A stretch of DNA of 64,000 nt from Vermamoeba vermiformis. Lineage: Eukaryota; Tubulinea; Echinamoebida. The notes beneath the pieces are model-generated. The model saw only the letters and a program-made list of their open reading frames with translations. It ran no database searches and was not told the origin of the DNA. The stretch spans positions 123,248 to 187,247 of the forward strand of contig JBEWZL010000137.1 of NCBI GenBank assembly GCA_045837725.1. The letters run 5' to 3'. The position numbers and the translations under genes are program-made. Shown piece after piece: positions 34,478 through 44,943 of this stretch (position 1 is the stretch's first letter; each line of letters starts with the position of its first letter).

Positions 34478-36209
34478 ATGTTTGATATTGCTATCGTTGG
34501 TGCCGGGCTTGCAGGAGCTGCCACAGCTGTACTGCTTGCGAAGCGAGATCCCAACTTGAGGATCGCTTTGTTGGAGAAGCGGAGCGAAGAAGATATCGTC
34601 AATGAGGTATGTATACTTGTTTTATAACGTTGGAACTAATATATGACTTTAGAAAAGTGGTCGTGCAATCAATCTATTGTTGTCCCCGCGCGGAGTCAAA
34701 ACATTAGAAAGATGTGGCTTGTCTAAGGCAGAACTGACTCAATACTTCAATAGAATCGATGGACGCATCGTGCACGTGAATAACCAGCCGTAAGTCTTTT
34801 TTTTTCACCAACACGACCTGGATCCACATCCAGCCACGTATCGCAACGTCTAATCTCGTCCTTATTTACACTAGTCCTATGAGTGTGCCTTATGGCCCGA
34901 ATCGCTTTAACTTATCTATCGGACGAGGCCAATTAGTCAGCAAGTTATTAAGCATCGCACGAGGGCTACGTATTGAGATCATGTTGGGCCAAGAGCTCGT
35001 TGGACTCGAGTCCGCATGCAACAACACAACGCGCTTGACACTCGTGAATCAAACAGAGTAAGCGCGGCTTGATCCAAAATTGCACGAAAATCTAATACTT
35101 TAATAGTGCTAGTATTAAAAGTTTGGAGTGTTCACTTGTGATCGCTTCCGATGGAATTCATTCCATGGCGCGCGGATTCGTGCCTGTCACATCTAAGAAA
35201 AAGTTCACTCATTACGGCTACAAAGTAAGGAGCTTTGACTATAAATTGATTCACAATTAACCTTTATTATGCAGGAGCTTACTATAATGCCTTCAGAAGG
35301 AGATTATGCAATGGATCCGCACGGCATCCACATCTTCCCTCGAGGGAAATTCTTTATGGTAGCATTGCCGAACACCGACAAGACTTTCAGATGCACAATG
35401 ATCCTGCCCTTAGAAGGCGAGATTAGTTTTGCAAGCCTAAATAACGAGCAGAAGGTCAAGGAGTTCTTCCAGATCCACTTCAGCGAAATCACGCCGCACA
35501 TGCCCAACGTTACCAAAGAGTTCATGAATAATCCTACCAGCACCTTGGGCATGATTAAGTGCAACTCCTTCCACTACAAGGTATGAGACATAATATAATC
35601 ATTTCGAGTGTTTACTGAAAGATTCTTGTTTTTCAGGATCGATTTGTCCTGATCGGGGACGCCGCGCACGCGATTCTTCCATTCTTAGGCCAAGGCATGA
35701 ATTTAGGCCTCGAAGACGCATTGATTATCGACGATATTTACACGAGGTAATACTGAATCACATAAATTACAAGGTCGGATCTGACACGCGATTTCTCGTA
35801 GAACGATGTCGCTTCAAAGCATCGGTCCTGAATTCACCCGCTTACAAAAGAAGAATGCAGACGCCATTCAAGACATGTCCGAGCAGAATTTTATTGAGTT
35901 ATCGGCTAATTTAGGCAGCAATCGCTTCTTGGTTCAAAAGAAAGTAGAAAATGTATTAGCGAGCTATTTCGTACGTAATCAATGCTAATGTCATCTATAA
36001 TGGATGCTAATTACGTTCTTTAGCCTTCTTTGTTCATGCCGCCACCTTTTATTTCAGTTAACTTTTTGGATCTGACTTACGATCAGTACGAACTACTTTC
36101 TATTCTCGTTTTAATACGTAAAGCTAACATATTATATAATGTAGAGTGCGCCAAGGCCTTGAAAGGAATAAAGCCATCGCATCTGGAGTTACAAAGGCTG
36201 CTGTTTTGA
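34478..36209 (+). CDS. KMO: Kynurenine 3-monooxygenase
   Basis: FAD/NADPH enzyme that hydroxylates L-kynurenine to 3-hydroxykynurenine in tryptophan catabolism, usually on the outer mitochondrial membrane. 445 residues in eight exons: 34478-34606, 34653-34789, 34875-35057, 35107-35224, 35275-35580, 35637-35746, 35802-35970, 36024-36209. The Rossmann motif [17 protein letters not shown] binds [17 protein letters not shown] is the KMO-specific block; [12 protein letters not shown] and [18 protein letters not shown] are the second and third flavin motifs. In the C-terminal part the block [19 protein letters not shown] matches the family end. A 27-nt stretch with GT...AG ends in the last exon is in frame and was kept as coding. 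It converges with the aldolase gene (62 bp between stops). Confidence 0.9.
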
Positions 36210-36271
36210 CCTCAATACTTGGTGTCGCATTAAAAGCCAAGCTATAATAAAGACCTCGCTTGTTTTATTAA

Positions 36272-37274
36272 TTACAGCTTTGATTGCAGCTTAACCATAT
36301 TGCACCAAGTCTCTTCGGGCTCGGAGATCTGTTTTAAAGCTCCTGTTTCCATTCCCGCAAAAGTGAGCATGAAATGGCAATCAGAGCCGAGAGCTACGAA
36401 TGTAAATCCTTCATTAATGCGGTCTCGAGCGTTTTGATGATCGCGACAAATGATTCCAAGGGGAATATTGCGCTTTTTACAAGCGGATTTCACTTTCTCG
36501 ATCGCTTCTACGAATTTCTTTTCGTTGCTCCAGAATTTAGCCGGCAGACCCAATGATAAATGCAAGTCGTTAGGTCCAATGAATATTACGTCAATGCCCT
36601 ATTTAAAAGATTCTCTTAGATCTGTCTTATTGCAATTCTTCGGTATCTGACGTTACCTCGACACTGGCAATATCTTCAATATTATCTACTGCTTCTTGAG
36701 TCTCGATTTGAATAGCCACAAGAATGTGCTTATTGGCTTGCGCGATGTAACTCGGGCGATTGACGCCGAATCCAAGATGTGGATCAAGTCCTCCGGCTCC
36801 GCGTTCTCCAAGTGGAGGATAACGGCTGTACTTAACTACATCTTCCGCATCTTTCTTAGTATTGATCATGGGCACTAGAATGCCTTGCGCGCCACAATCT
36901 AGCGCTCTTTTAATGTGATGAACTGTTCCTGCAATTACTCGCTCGATCGGCGTGATCCTGCCTTGCGAAACTAAGAATATGATGTTAGGCAAATCTTAAG
37001 TATACAGGAGGTACATACTATCTGATATCGCGGATAAATTAATCGACGCTTGTTGAGTATCAATTGGATTGTGTTCCAGATCGAGCAACATCCAGTCAAA
37101 ACAGCCTTGAGCAGCTAATAATCGCGTTGCATAATATGAACCGAGTTGTAGCCACGTGCCAACAGCTACTTTGCCGTTTCTAAGCAATTCTAAAGTCGTG
37201 TTAGGTCTCAGTGTCTGCATCTGACGTCGCGTTACTCTTCGTATTAATTCAGTGCCGGACAGCTGCCTAAACAA
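36272..37274 (-). CDS. HpcH/HpaI-family aldolase/citrate lyase
   Basis: Predicted class II pyruvate-type aldolase that cleaves 2-keto-3-deoxy or 4-hydroxy-2-oxo acids. 298 residues in three exons: 37274-37019, 36970-36657, 36598-36272. Motifs in order: WMLLDLEHNPID (His region), ILVPMINTKKDAEDVV, YPPLGERGAGG, the metal-binding AIQIETQEAVDN, GIDVIFIGPNDL. All expected catalytic residues are present. The N-terminus FRQLSGTELIRRVTRRQMQ is basic and amphipathic, suggesting mitochondrial import. Bacterial-type enzyme; transfer is possible but three introns argue for long residence. Confidence 0.85.
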
Positions 37275-37378
37275 TCAAAGATTTCGGGGTCTACCGCTTC
37301 CCGAAAAAAAAATACTATTTTTGACTCACGGGAAAACATCCCGAGAGACACAGCTGAAAGATTTGACAGGTTTGTTAT

Positions 37379-37390
37379 TGACACGTGACA
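37379..37390. repeat. TGACACGTGACA, near copy of the 12-bp palindrome
   Basis: Eleven of twelve bases, in the 192-bp divergent promoter between the aldolase and the dehydrogenase, 77 bp before the dehydrogenase start. Here a cis-regulatory role is plausible. Confidence 0.8.
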
Positions 37391-37466
37391 GTTTCTATGT
37401 ATTTTCGGTCCGGTTCCGCTTATTTAATTGACGCGAGAGTATCTTACTGAATACTACACGACGACT

Positions 37467-38552
37467 ATGGCGCATCTTATTAATATCACCAACATCACGG
37501 CCAATCATCCGGGCTACGCAGTTGTACTACGTTGGCAAGTTGAGGATGTGATCGGCTTTACAGCGGTGCACACCTTCAAGCCCAACAACGTGGCAGGCGG
37601 AGGCACGAGAATACTGCCGTACAACACTGAACAAGACGCGCTGAACGATGCCCTGGCCTTAGCCTTAACAATGACTAAGAAAATGAAAACAGCTGGTGTT
37701 GCAATAGGCGGGGCCAAGACCGTCGTCCGCGTGAAACAATTGGACGCGCAACAGAAACGACTAGGGCTGTGGGGTGTGTCCGAGATTGTGAAACACTTTG
37801 AGGGCCGATTATTGACTGGATCTGATCTCAACACTGGCAACGACGAGATCGAGCTGTTGTATTCATTCGTGAAGAACAGCGCGGATAAACTTCAACGGTG
37901 CATAGTCCGCGAGAGCGAGGCGAAGGTGAGTCAAGCCACTGCTTTTGGTGTCGTTGGTGCGCTTCAAGCCGTAATTCAGACGCTGCATCTGCCTCGTCGT
38001 CCCAAGATCACCATTCAAGGTGCGTCTTAATAATCGATAATAGGCTGTAGTATACTAACGAGTAGTGACAAAGGCTTTGGTAACGTTGGATCGCACGTGG
38101 CGCGAATTTTGAAAAATGTTGCCGAGGTGACCGTTACGGATGCGGATCCTGCGCGACTTGCTGAAGCACAAAAACGCTTTGGTTTCAATATTGTAGCTTC
38201 AGAAGATGCATACAGCCTCTACTCCGACATATTCGTACCATGTGCGGAGAGCAGAGTGTTCACCACGGCTCGCCTACATCGTCTCAACACGAAGGTGATC
38301 TGCGGATGCACGAACAATCCGTTTGATTCCGAAGAAAGTGGCTTACCTATCGTAGCTAGAAAGCGCATTGTATATGTACCAGATTATATTGTTAACTCTG
38401 GTGGAGCTCTGCGCGTTGAATCGCATTATTACGCGATCAAGAGGACAGATGAAGACATTCAGCAGATTATTGGCAGTCAAGTAGCTAAATATTTACAACA
38501 ATTAGATAATATGAGTTTGATTGTTCCTAATGCCGTCTCGGCCAAATTATAA
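37467..38552 (+). CDS. Leucine/phenylalanine/valine-type dehydrogenase
   Basis: NAD-dependent oxidative deaminase of the Glu/Leu/Phe/Val dehydrogenase family. 343 residues, two exons: 37467-38019 and 38074-38552. The N-terminal domain has NVAGGGTRI, the Lys-bearing MTKKMKTAGVAIGGAKTVV and TGSDLNTG with the catalytic Asp. The intron falls just before the Rossmann turn GFGNVGSHVA. The later block CGCTNNPF..VYVPDYIVNSGGAL is characteristic of the leucine/phenylalanine subgroup rather than glutamate dehydrogenase; length also fits that subgroup. Substrate side chain not determined. A bacterial-type enzyme, sparse in introns compared with neighbours. Confidence 0.85.
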
Positions 38553-39082
38553 TAAATAAATCAAAAATAGAAGAAAAAAAAATAATTACTTCAATGGCGT
38601 AATATAGCAGATTGGTGTAGCATAAAATAACTACCAAGGTCTATTAGAAAATTTGGCCTACCTTGAAGTACAGGTTGATCTGAGCAATTCGCAACTAGCC
38701 GAAATGATTTAATTATCTGCTCTTTTGGCTGTGAAATAACTGGGTGAATAAATGAATATAGGAAGATACGTTCATCAAGATATGTGTTCGTTCGAACCAA
38801 AAGATCGCGTTATTCCAATTTTCCACCAACAATCGGTTTTCAAACAAAAAATCTGACATGAATGACGGACAGCACAGCGGTAGTAGTTGTTGTACCGTGC
38901 ATCATCAAGAACCAAGATGAGACTGACATGTGAATATAGTAGAGTGAGTCTTGTAGCCACTCCAAGTGTTGCTCTCGTTGGTCTATTTCTTTGATTTTTT
39001 AGATAGATATGTGCAGCTCTACCTCGTGAGCTATAGTATTCTAGAGTACCCCATAGCACATTCAATCACACACAGCACAGTT
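38553..39082. other. Convergent gap without recognised gene
   Basis: 530 bp between the dehydrogenase stop and the TMEM135-like stop. Short open frames on both strands (38800-38591, 39065-38775 minus; 38966-39187 plus) show no similarity or splice logic. It includes the dyad CGTTCGAACC at 38790. Confidence 0.4.
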
Positions 39083-41190
39083 TTATTTCCACAAACTCTT
39101 CGCGTACCACGCACTCGATTCAAATTCAGCGCGCAGACCTTTGTTGCAGCGCATGTACTCGTCGTACAGGCCACCAGTGATCTTTGATAAGAACGATTTG
39201 TACGAGGGCCTGGCACGTGCAATGACATTAATATAAGCAATGCAATGTATATTAATATTTACCGTATGTTGCGTGGCTCCCAAATACCTGCGTAAAAAAC
39301 AAGTGCCGTAAAGAACGAGTACAATAATTCCGTTCCATATTTAGGCGCTTTGATCTTATTCAACGCTGCAAGGTGGTTATATACAGTTTGTATTGCCTAA
39401 TAAGGAAATTAGTATTTAGCAAAAACTTTGCAGTCTAGGATCTGACTTACTTTAGCAAATATATACATAGAGATTTCAAGCGATGAGCTCAAATATGACG
39501 ATAGGCCCGCTATAAAGCCTGCTATTATTGTATTATACGCGTCGTCTCTTCGGCGCATAATTCTGAGAATTAACGGTCAGTTCAATGAACGCTTTCAAAA
39601 GTCAAAAATTTCGTTACCTTAATCTACATTTGATGAACCGCGAGAGTGCTGATAGGCAGCCTAAGAATAAGCCAAATCGAATCTACGTTATGAAAGTATT
39701 AGATCGCGTGTTTGAGAGTACTTTAAGTCGAACGGATGTACCTGTTGAGATCCAAAACTTTTCAGTAGTATTTGTTTGAGTTTATCTCCGCTTAATCCTC
39801 GTACTCGTACCAAACTAGAAACTAAGGCCAATAATCCCTAGTAACGTGATCATTAGAATCGAGATTTCATCAACGCGCCAAATTTCAAAATTTAATTCGG
39901 ATCTTAAGCAAGCGTAATGATCTTTAGGATTGATTAATATAATTAATGTATTAATAGTACATACTTTTAATCCATATCCAAATAAGAAAGACTGGCTGAA
40001 GTTAGCGAACCAATGCACTTCGCATCTGGTGCCGTGTAATTGGTGCGGACACGTCATTTCCTCTAAATATTAACAATAACCGTGTTGTTATTACGAGTAC
40101 TAGTAATATTATAGTATTACTATGAGTTACCTGACGATGAGTCTTCGGAGTCAAAGCTAGTGGAAGAGAGTTTTCGTTCTAAGAGCTGTGGCTTGCCTTC
40201 TTGGCCGTTTAAAAATTTGACAATATTTCCAACATTGCTTAAATATTGCGGCGCGTGTTTTTGATAATAACTGAGCACCGCCCATGAAGCCGCGAATAAA
40301 ATGCCCATGCTGTGTTTGATTGGCTTGATGCAGCCTAGAATAATGAACAATATTAATCCATGTGAGTATGCGCGCATCTCAAATATTATGATCAAACGTT
40401 CGACATTAGATCCGGCATTGTAAAAACTATCGTCCAATGAAATTTCGTAATAATGAGACACTAACCTCTCGACACCATCATCCTAAATATGGTCTCGAGT
40501 CCTACATTAAGGACATATACAGCAAGTTCTTTTCGTCGTCCTTGGTGCTCGACAAAAATCGAGATCAACGCCGCTACAAAGAAACTTCCAAAAAAGTAAA
40601 TTCGATAGGCGCGGTGCGTCAGGCCAAGTAATAGGCAATGAAAAGTGACGAATAGACCGCCATATATTGCTATAATATAATCGATGTTAGTTATTATAAC
40701 CGAGATATTTAACATTTAGTAAATGTGAATCACAAAAAAACAATTTGGAAAAATTGAATTTACGGCTTAGCTGAGAATATGTATAAGAACTCGAAAATGC
40801 AAAAGAATAATTTAAGTATTTAACTGACGCGCCGCTTCAAAAAATTACGGATTTGAAAAATCGTCCGTTAGGCGCGGAATTTGAGAATAAATACTAAATC
40901 AAGCTTAAATAAACGTAAATTGATGGCAAAATACCAAATATATAATTGTCATGCTTACACAAGAAGGAGCTACTTCTTACAACGGCGGGAACGACTTTAG
41001 TGAGAATGGATTTGACTCCTCTGCGTCCAACTATGTGCGTAATGAGGTACAGCGGTCCATAGAGCTTAATGGCTGCTATGAAAGGATATAAGAACGCCTT
41101 TCCGGTGAACCGATAGTGGGATTTGGTTTCAGCGTGCAGCACTTCCGAGCAGGGCTTGTAAAACCAATAAAGCTCCTTCGAGTGCGACAT
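39083..41190 (-). CDS. TMEM135-like membrane protein, apparent 1-nt frameshift
   Basis: TMEM135 relatives are multipass proteins of mitochondria/peroxisomes linked to mitochondrial fission and lipid handling. Exons: 41190-40959, 40669-40466, 40334-40131, 40062-39967, 39837-39742, 39682-39618, 39563-39451, 39396-39263, 39209-39083. Recognised blocks: the Cys-containing start YKPCSEVLHAE..YRFTGKAF, LKIYSPLY-like KLYGPLYLITHIV, WFANFSQSFLFGYGLK, FGLFLGCLSALSRFIKCRL, then TIIAGFIAGLSSYL and LLYSFFTALVF, with SYKSFLSKITGG near the end. Eight exons splice in phase. In exon 39563-39451 the expected RRRDD-AYNTIIAGF is broken by one extra base near 39541. This may be a sequencing error or real damage. 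The third-exon acceptor was chosen on phase and motif fit. Confidence 0.65.
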
Positions 41191-41385
41191 GGTGTCACAA
41201 TAAACAATAAATTATAAAAATTCGATGCATCGCGATGTCGGTTAGTCGCCAAATTTAGCGAGACTTTTGTCACAAAAAAAAAAAGAGACAAAGCGAAAGG
41301 AACACTTTGAGATAATCAATAATAAGATTGGTATGTACGAGTAATTACAAGTATACAGCAACAATGATCATGATGACTGGTGCTA

Positions 41386-44111
41386 TTAGAAATACGCTCC
41401 AACCACATTTTTCTTGTTGCTCTGATTGAACTCCAACACGCTGACTTCACCCGTGCTCGTGTAGCAATACAAACGATCCTCCTAACAACACATCGATGAG
41501 TTACTGAGTCTTAATACGACAAGGTGCGACAACTTACCGTCATATGCATTGACTTGATGTGGCCGTGTCCGTGCAGCGAGTGTTGCGCGTGCGTGTGCGT
41601 GAACTTCTTGCGCCATTCATTGCGCTGCAATTAAAAAATATCACGTGTTATTTCCATATTTGGCAAGAGAAGTGAAGTACTTACACGACCAAGCACTTCG
41701 CTAGGATTGTTAGGATTGAGGCCGTTCGAAGTCAAGAAGTTGTTAATAGCCTCCAATTCATTATACTCGGGCTCAATCTCGTCAATCTCCATGTCATTCT
41801 CCACGTCATCGCCGTCATTGTTCTCATCGACCATCTTCTCAGGTTGGTCTGGTTTAGCGCCGATCTGTGACACCACAATGTCCTTCCTCTCAACAGCTCG
41901 TGCAAAGTTGGTCACTTTATCCTCAAGCACGAATCGACTTGCGTTGTCGGAGGTGATGATTAACTGCTCTAAAACAACAATCAGCTCAAACGTGCTTTAA
42001 ATATGGTGAACGCTCTACATACTGCCGACACCAAATACGTGCCGCGAGCCATTCGTGTCAAATGCTGATACCTTATGTTGAAAACTGTGTTGATTGACGC
42101 AACCGTGGTCCAGGGCACGAGAATCCCATTCCCTTTTGTGACACGTAAGATTTTAATCCAGCAAAGTATTGTCTGCTTACTTGACCGTTCCGGCATGAGT
42201 ATAGAACGTAAATGGCCGCCAATCATTGCCTGCTTTCAGTGTCTTCACCTCTGTCGAATGACCTTTGAACGATTCAATGCACTTGCCAACACGCAAATCA
42301 AACATCTACAATGAATTGTTAACAAAGACCTGCTTGAAAACGATGTTACGTCCTTACAATGATTTCCCCCAAGTGATCTCCGGTGCGCACAACATTATCG
42401 TACAAAGATAATTGCGGATTAGGACCACATTCGTAGAACTGATTCACGAGCGTGTTCTTCTCCAGGTCCCAAACTACTCGCACGTTAGTACCAGTACTGT
42501 ACCTTAATACTGCTACATACCTCGCACGGTGCCTTCATTTGCACCAGCTATGAGCCATTTATCGTCAAAAACAATGCTCGAAAAGCTTGTTGTGTCTACC
42601 TTGAGCATTCCACCAACGAGCTCGCCGCTACAATTAACAATCAGCTTCAAGTTATTGTATAAATACGAACGTACCTAGCGCTGCTCCAGGGTAATGAATG
42701 TGACTTGGTCATATCCCACAACAATAAGTTGCCGTCAGTGTCAGCTGATACGATCGACTTGCCACGAGCGTAAAAACAGTTGATTCGTGCCCTGCACTGA
42801 GGTTAGAAAATTGCATTACTCTACGGTATTGTTTACATACCCGTGTCCACGAAGTGTTTTTTCTACTTGCAGCTTGTTTGTGTTAATAAGCTGCAGTTGA
42901 TTAGCCACGGAGATGACAAGGATCTCGCGCAATTGTTTGTCGTTGCACCACGGAAATGCGTAACCACTCACTAAATATCCATTATTAGTAACATATTATA
43001 TGATATATAAACACTTCTTACTATCTACAAGCTGCAGTTGCTGCTTTTCATTTTCGTTTGCCATAACGTGAATGTTCGCACGCGACAATCCTTCCACTTC
43101 TCGTTCAGTGAACGGATTCAGCCATCGCTTATCTTGCTTGTATTTATTGACATATACTGAGCGCCATGTTACGTCTAAATAACAAATATGCTTAGCTTAA
43201 GAAAATGATGTTCGTTCAGATCTTACATTGCTGAGTGCGAACTTCTTCTGGGGCCTCTAAAAGTAGCCATGTATCGTAGAATAAGTTCTCCCAAATAGTA
43301 TTATCGACGGTGAGTTCGCTCCAATAGCTGCAGACCTAAGCATGGGTAAGTAACGCGATCAGAAGTCTCGATCTTAACTTACTTGGGTGCAGTTGACTAG
43401 ATCCAAGTGATTCAAGTGCGAGAATATGTAGATCAAAATCTCGTCAGGTAGATGATACAGTGCTAAAGATTCGTCGCCTTCCGGAAACTTCAGCTGCGAT
43501 ACATCCACCCTTTGTACTGGCCGAAATACGAGTTAGTCGTAGTTCCTCGATAAAGCCAATAATAGTAACAATATTGATATGGATATTTAACTCATTATTT
43601 ACCATTTGTTCGACCAGGCTTAGCAGACGAAAGTAGCAATAATTTCTGACCCTGATCTTCGAGTTAAAAATTGCCAAATAATGAAATATTACTTCTTACC
43701 TCTTTAATGGATAGCTTGTTAAGTTCTGTCTCATTCTGATGAAATAGAAAATTATTAGAATTTAGAAATTAATTTTTGAATATTCAATTTCGATTCTATT
43801 CGAGTATCAAAGCTAGATATAACAATAAACTTATACAATACCAATATATTTGTTATTGATGGTATGTCATCATTATTTTAACCAGATTGACTCACCTTCA
43901 AAGCACCTTTTGTTAATCCGAAAAGTTTTTGCGACTGCGGCGCTATTCCTGTTGCTTTAGCGACGAGCTCTTTAAATTGAAGTGCAGTGCCATTGATATT
44001 TAAGTTTAACCGATACCTATAAGTTTAGTGTAATTCAAAACACTGGATCGAGCTAGATGTGTTAAACTGGACTTACGGCTTAGATTTATATACGACGATT
44101 ACGAGCACCAT
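41386..44111 (-). CDS. Ubiquitin-like / F-box / WD40 protein
   Basis: 603 residues, sixteen exons in phase: 44111-44077, 44016-43896, 43735-43700, 43651-43603, 43516-43383, 43335-43227, 43174-43022, 42970-42841, 42791-42675, 42627-42521, 42476-42358, 42305-42181, 42132-42023, 41968-41685, 41624-41538, 41481-41386. Residues 1-80 form a ubiquitin-like domain (VYKSKPYRLNL..ATGIAPQSQKLFG, NETELNKLSIKEGQKLLLL). Residues about 105-150 are an F-box (YHLPDEILIYIFSHLNHLDLVNCTQVCSYW). A WD40 propeller follows (e.g. KSIVSADTDGNLLLWD, VKEWDSRALDHG, TVRVVWDLEKN) with an acidic insert (DGDDVENDMEIDEIE). Likely an SCF adaptor whose Ubl could contact the proteasome. I know of no standard family with this order. 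Confidence 0.85.
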
Positions 44112-44382
44112 CTAATCTTAATCGTTAATATCGCGTGGTGCTAAGTGTTCTCGTCTCTGTACAAATTTAGAACAAGAAATTTTCTAGTCCAACATTCTAT
44201 TGATTTCTTGTCGTGTTGATAGCATTGAAGACAGTGAAATAATACATTAATAATCTCTTTTAGACTATTTTCACCTACATTTGCTCGCTTAGTGCATTAT
44301 TGTTCAGTTGTGAACAAAAAAATTTGGTTTGGGTAAAAAGGGCAATAGACGCGTGCGTTAAAGCGGAACACAACAATAGACG

Positions 44383-44901
44383 ATGGACGTAAATACCTTG
44401 ACTTTGGAAGATATTGACGGGAGCTGGTATATTCACGCCACGAATTTTCCAATGTGGAAAAGCAAGGCGAAGTCTGATCAGAGCTTTACGTACACGCTCA
44501 AAATGAAGAAAAACGGCAAAAAATATTTTCTCGATCAAGTGCGATACCGACAGAATAAGAGTTCGAAAACTATCACCGGTTACGACTATCAAAATCAAAC
44601 ACATCCAAATAAATTCACTTGGAAGGGCAAAGGAATACTGTTTTTTGCAAAGAGCAAGTGGCAGTTCGATATAGTAGCAGCTGATAAATCTTGGGCGGTA
44701 ATTTCATTCTCAAAAACCGCCTTTACAAAACAAGGAGTGGACATCATTTCGCGATCTCAAGAAATAAGCGAAGAAACAATGAACGAGATCATCGATGCCA
44801 TTAATAATCACGATACATTACGCGCCAAAGCAAAGAATCTTTTTACAGTAAAACAAAACGGCACGAAACCGGATTTCACGTTCGACAAACTGAACCAATA
44901 A
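44383..44901 (+). CDS. Calycin/lipocalin-like intronless protein
   Basis: 172 residues, single exon. The N-terminal pattern IDGSWYIHATNFPMWK followed by KTITGYDYQNQ, FTWKGKGILFFAKSKWQFD and SWAVISFSKTAF is that of small calycin-like proteins known to me mainly from bacteria and fungi: a beta-barrel with a WY motif at the start that may bind a small hydrophobic ligand. No signal peptide, so intracellular. The Lys-rich composition differs from neighbours. Lack of introns in a region with up to sixteen per gene suggests transfer or retroposition. A good AATAAA follows at 44922. Function unknown. Confidence 0.7.
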   Translation: MDVNTLTLEDIDGSWYIHATNFPMWKSKAKSDQSFTYTLKMKKNGKKYFLDQVRYRQNKSSKTITGYDYQNQTHPNKFTWKGKGILFFAKSKWQFDIVAADKSWAVISFSKTAFTKQGVDIISRSQEISEETMNEIIDAINNHDTLRAKAKNLFTVKQNGTKPDFTFDKLNQ

Positions 44902-44921
44902 TTTTCGTCGCAGTATTTGTA

Positions 44922-44927
44922 AATAAA
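44922..44927 (+). terminator. Poly(A) signal AATAAA
   Basis: Lies 21 bp after the calycin-like stop, in a convergent gap of only 42 bp with CDS1, so the two 3' ends must overlap. Confidence 0.5.
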
Positions 44928-44943
44928 AATCGCTTTATTTAAT

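Noticed and set aside
36119-36145. 27-nt GTAAAG...GTAG 'intron' in the last KMO exon
   Set aside because: Far shorter than any other intron here, and the sequence is in frame without stops, so it is kept as coding.
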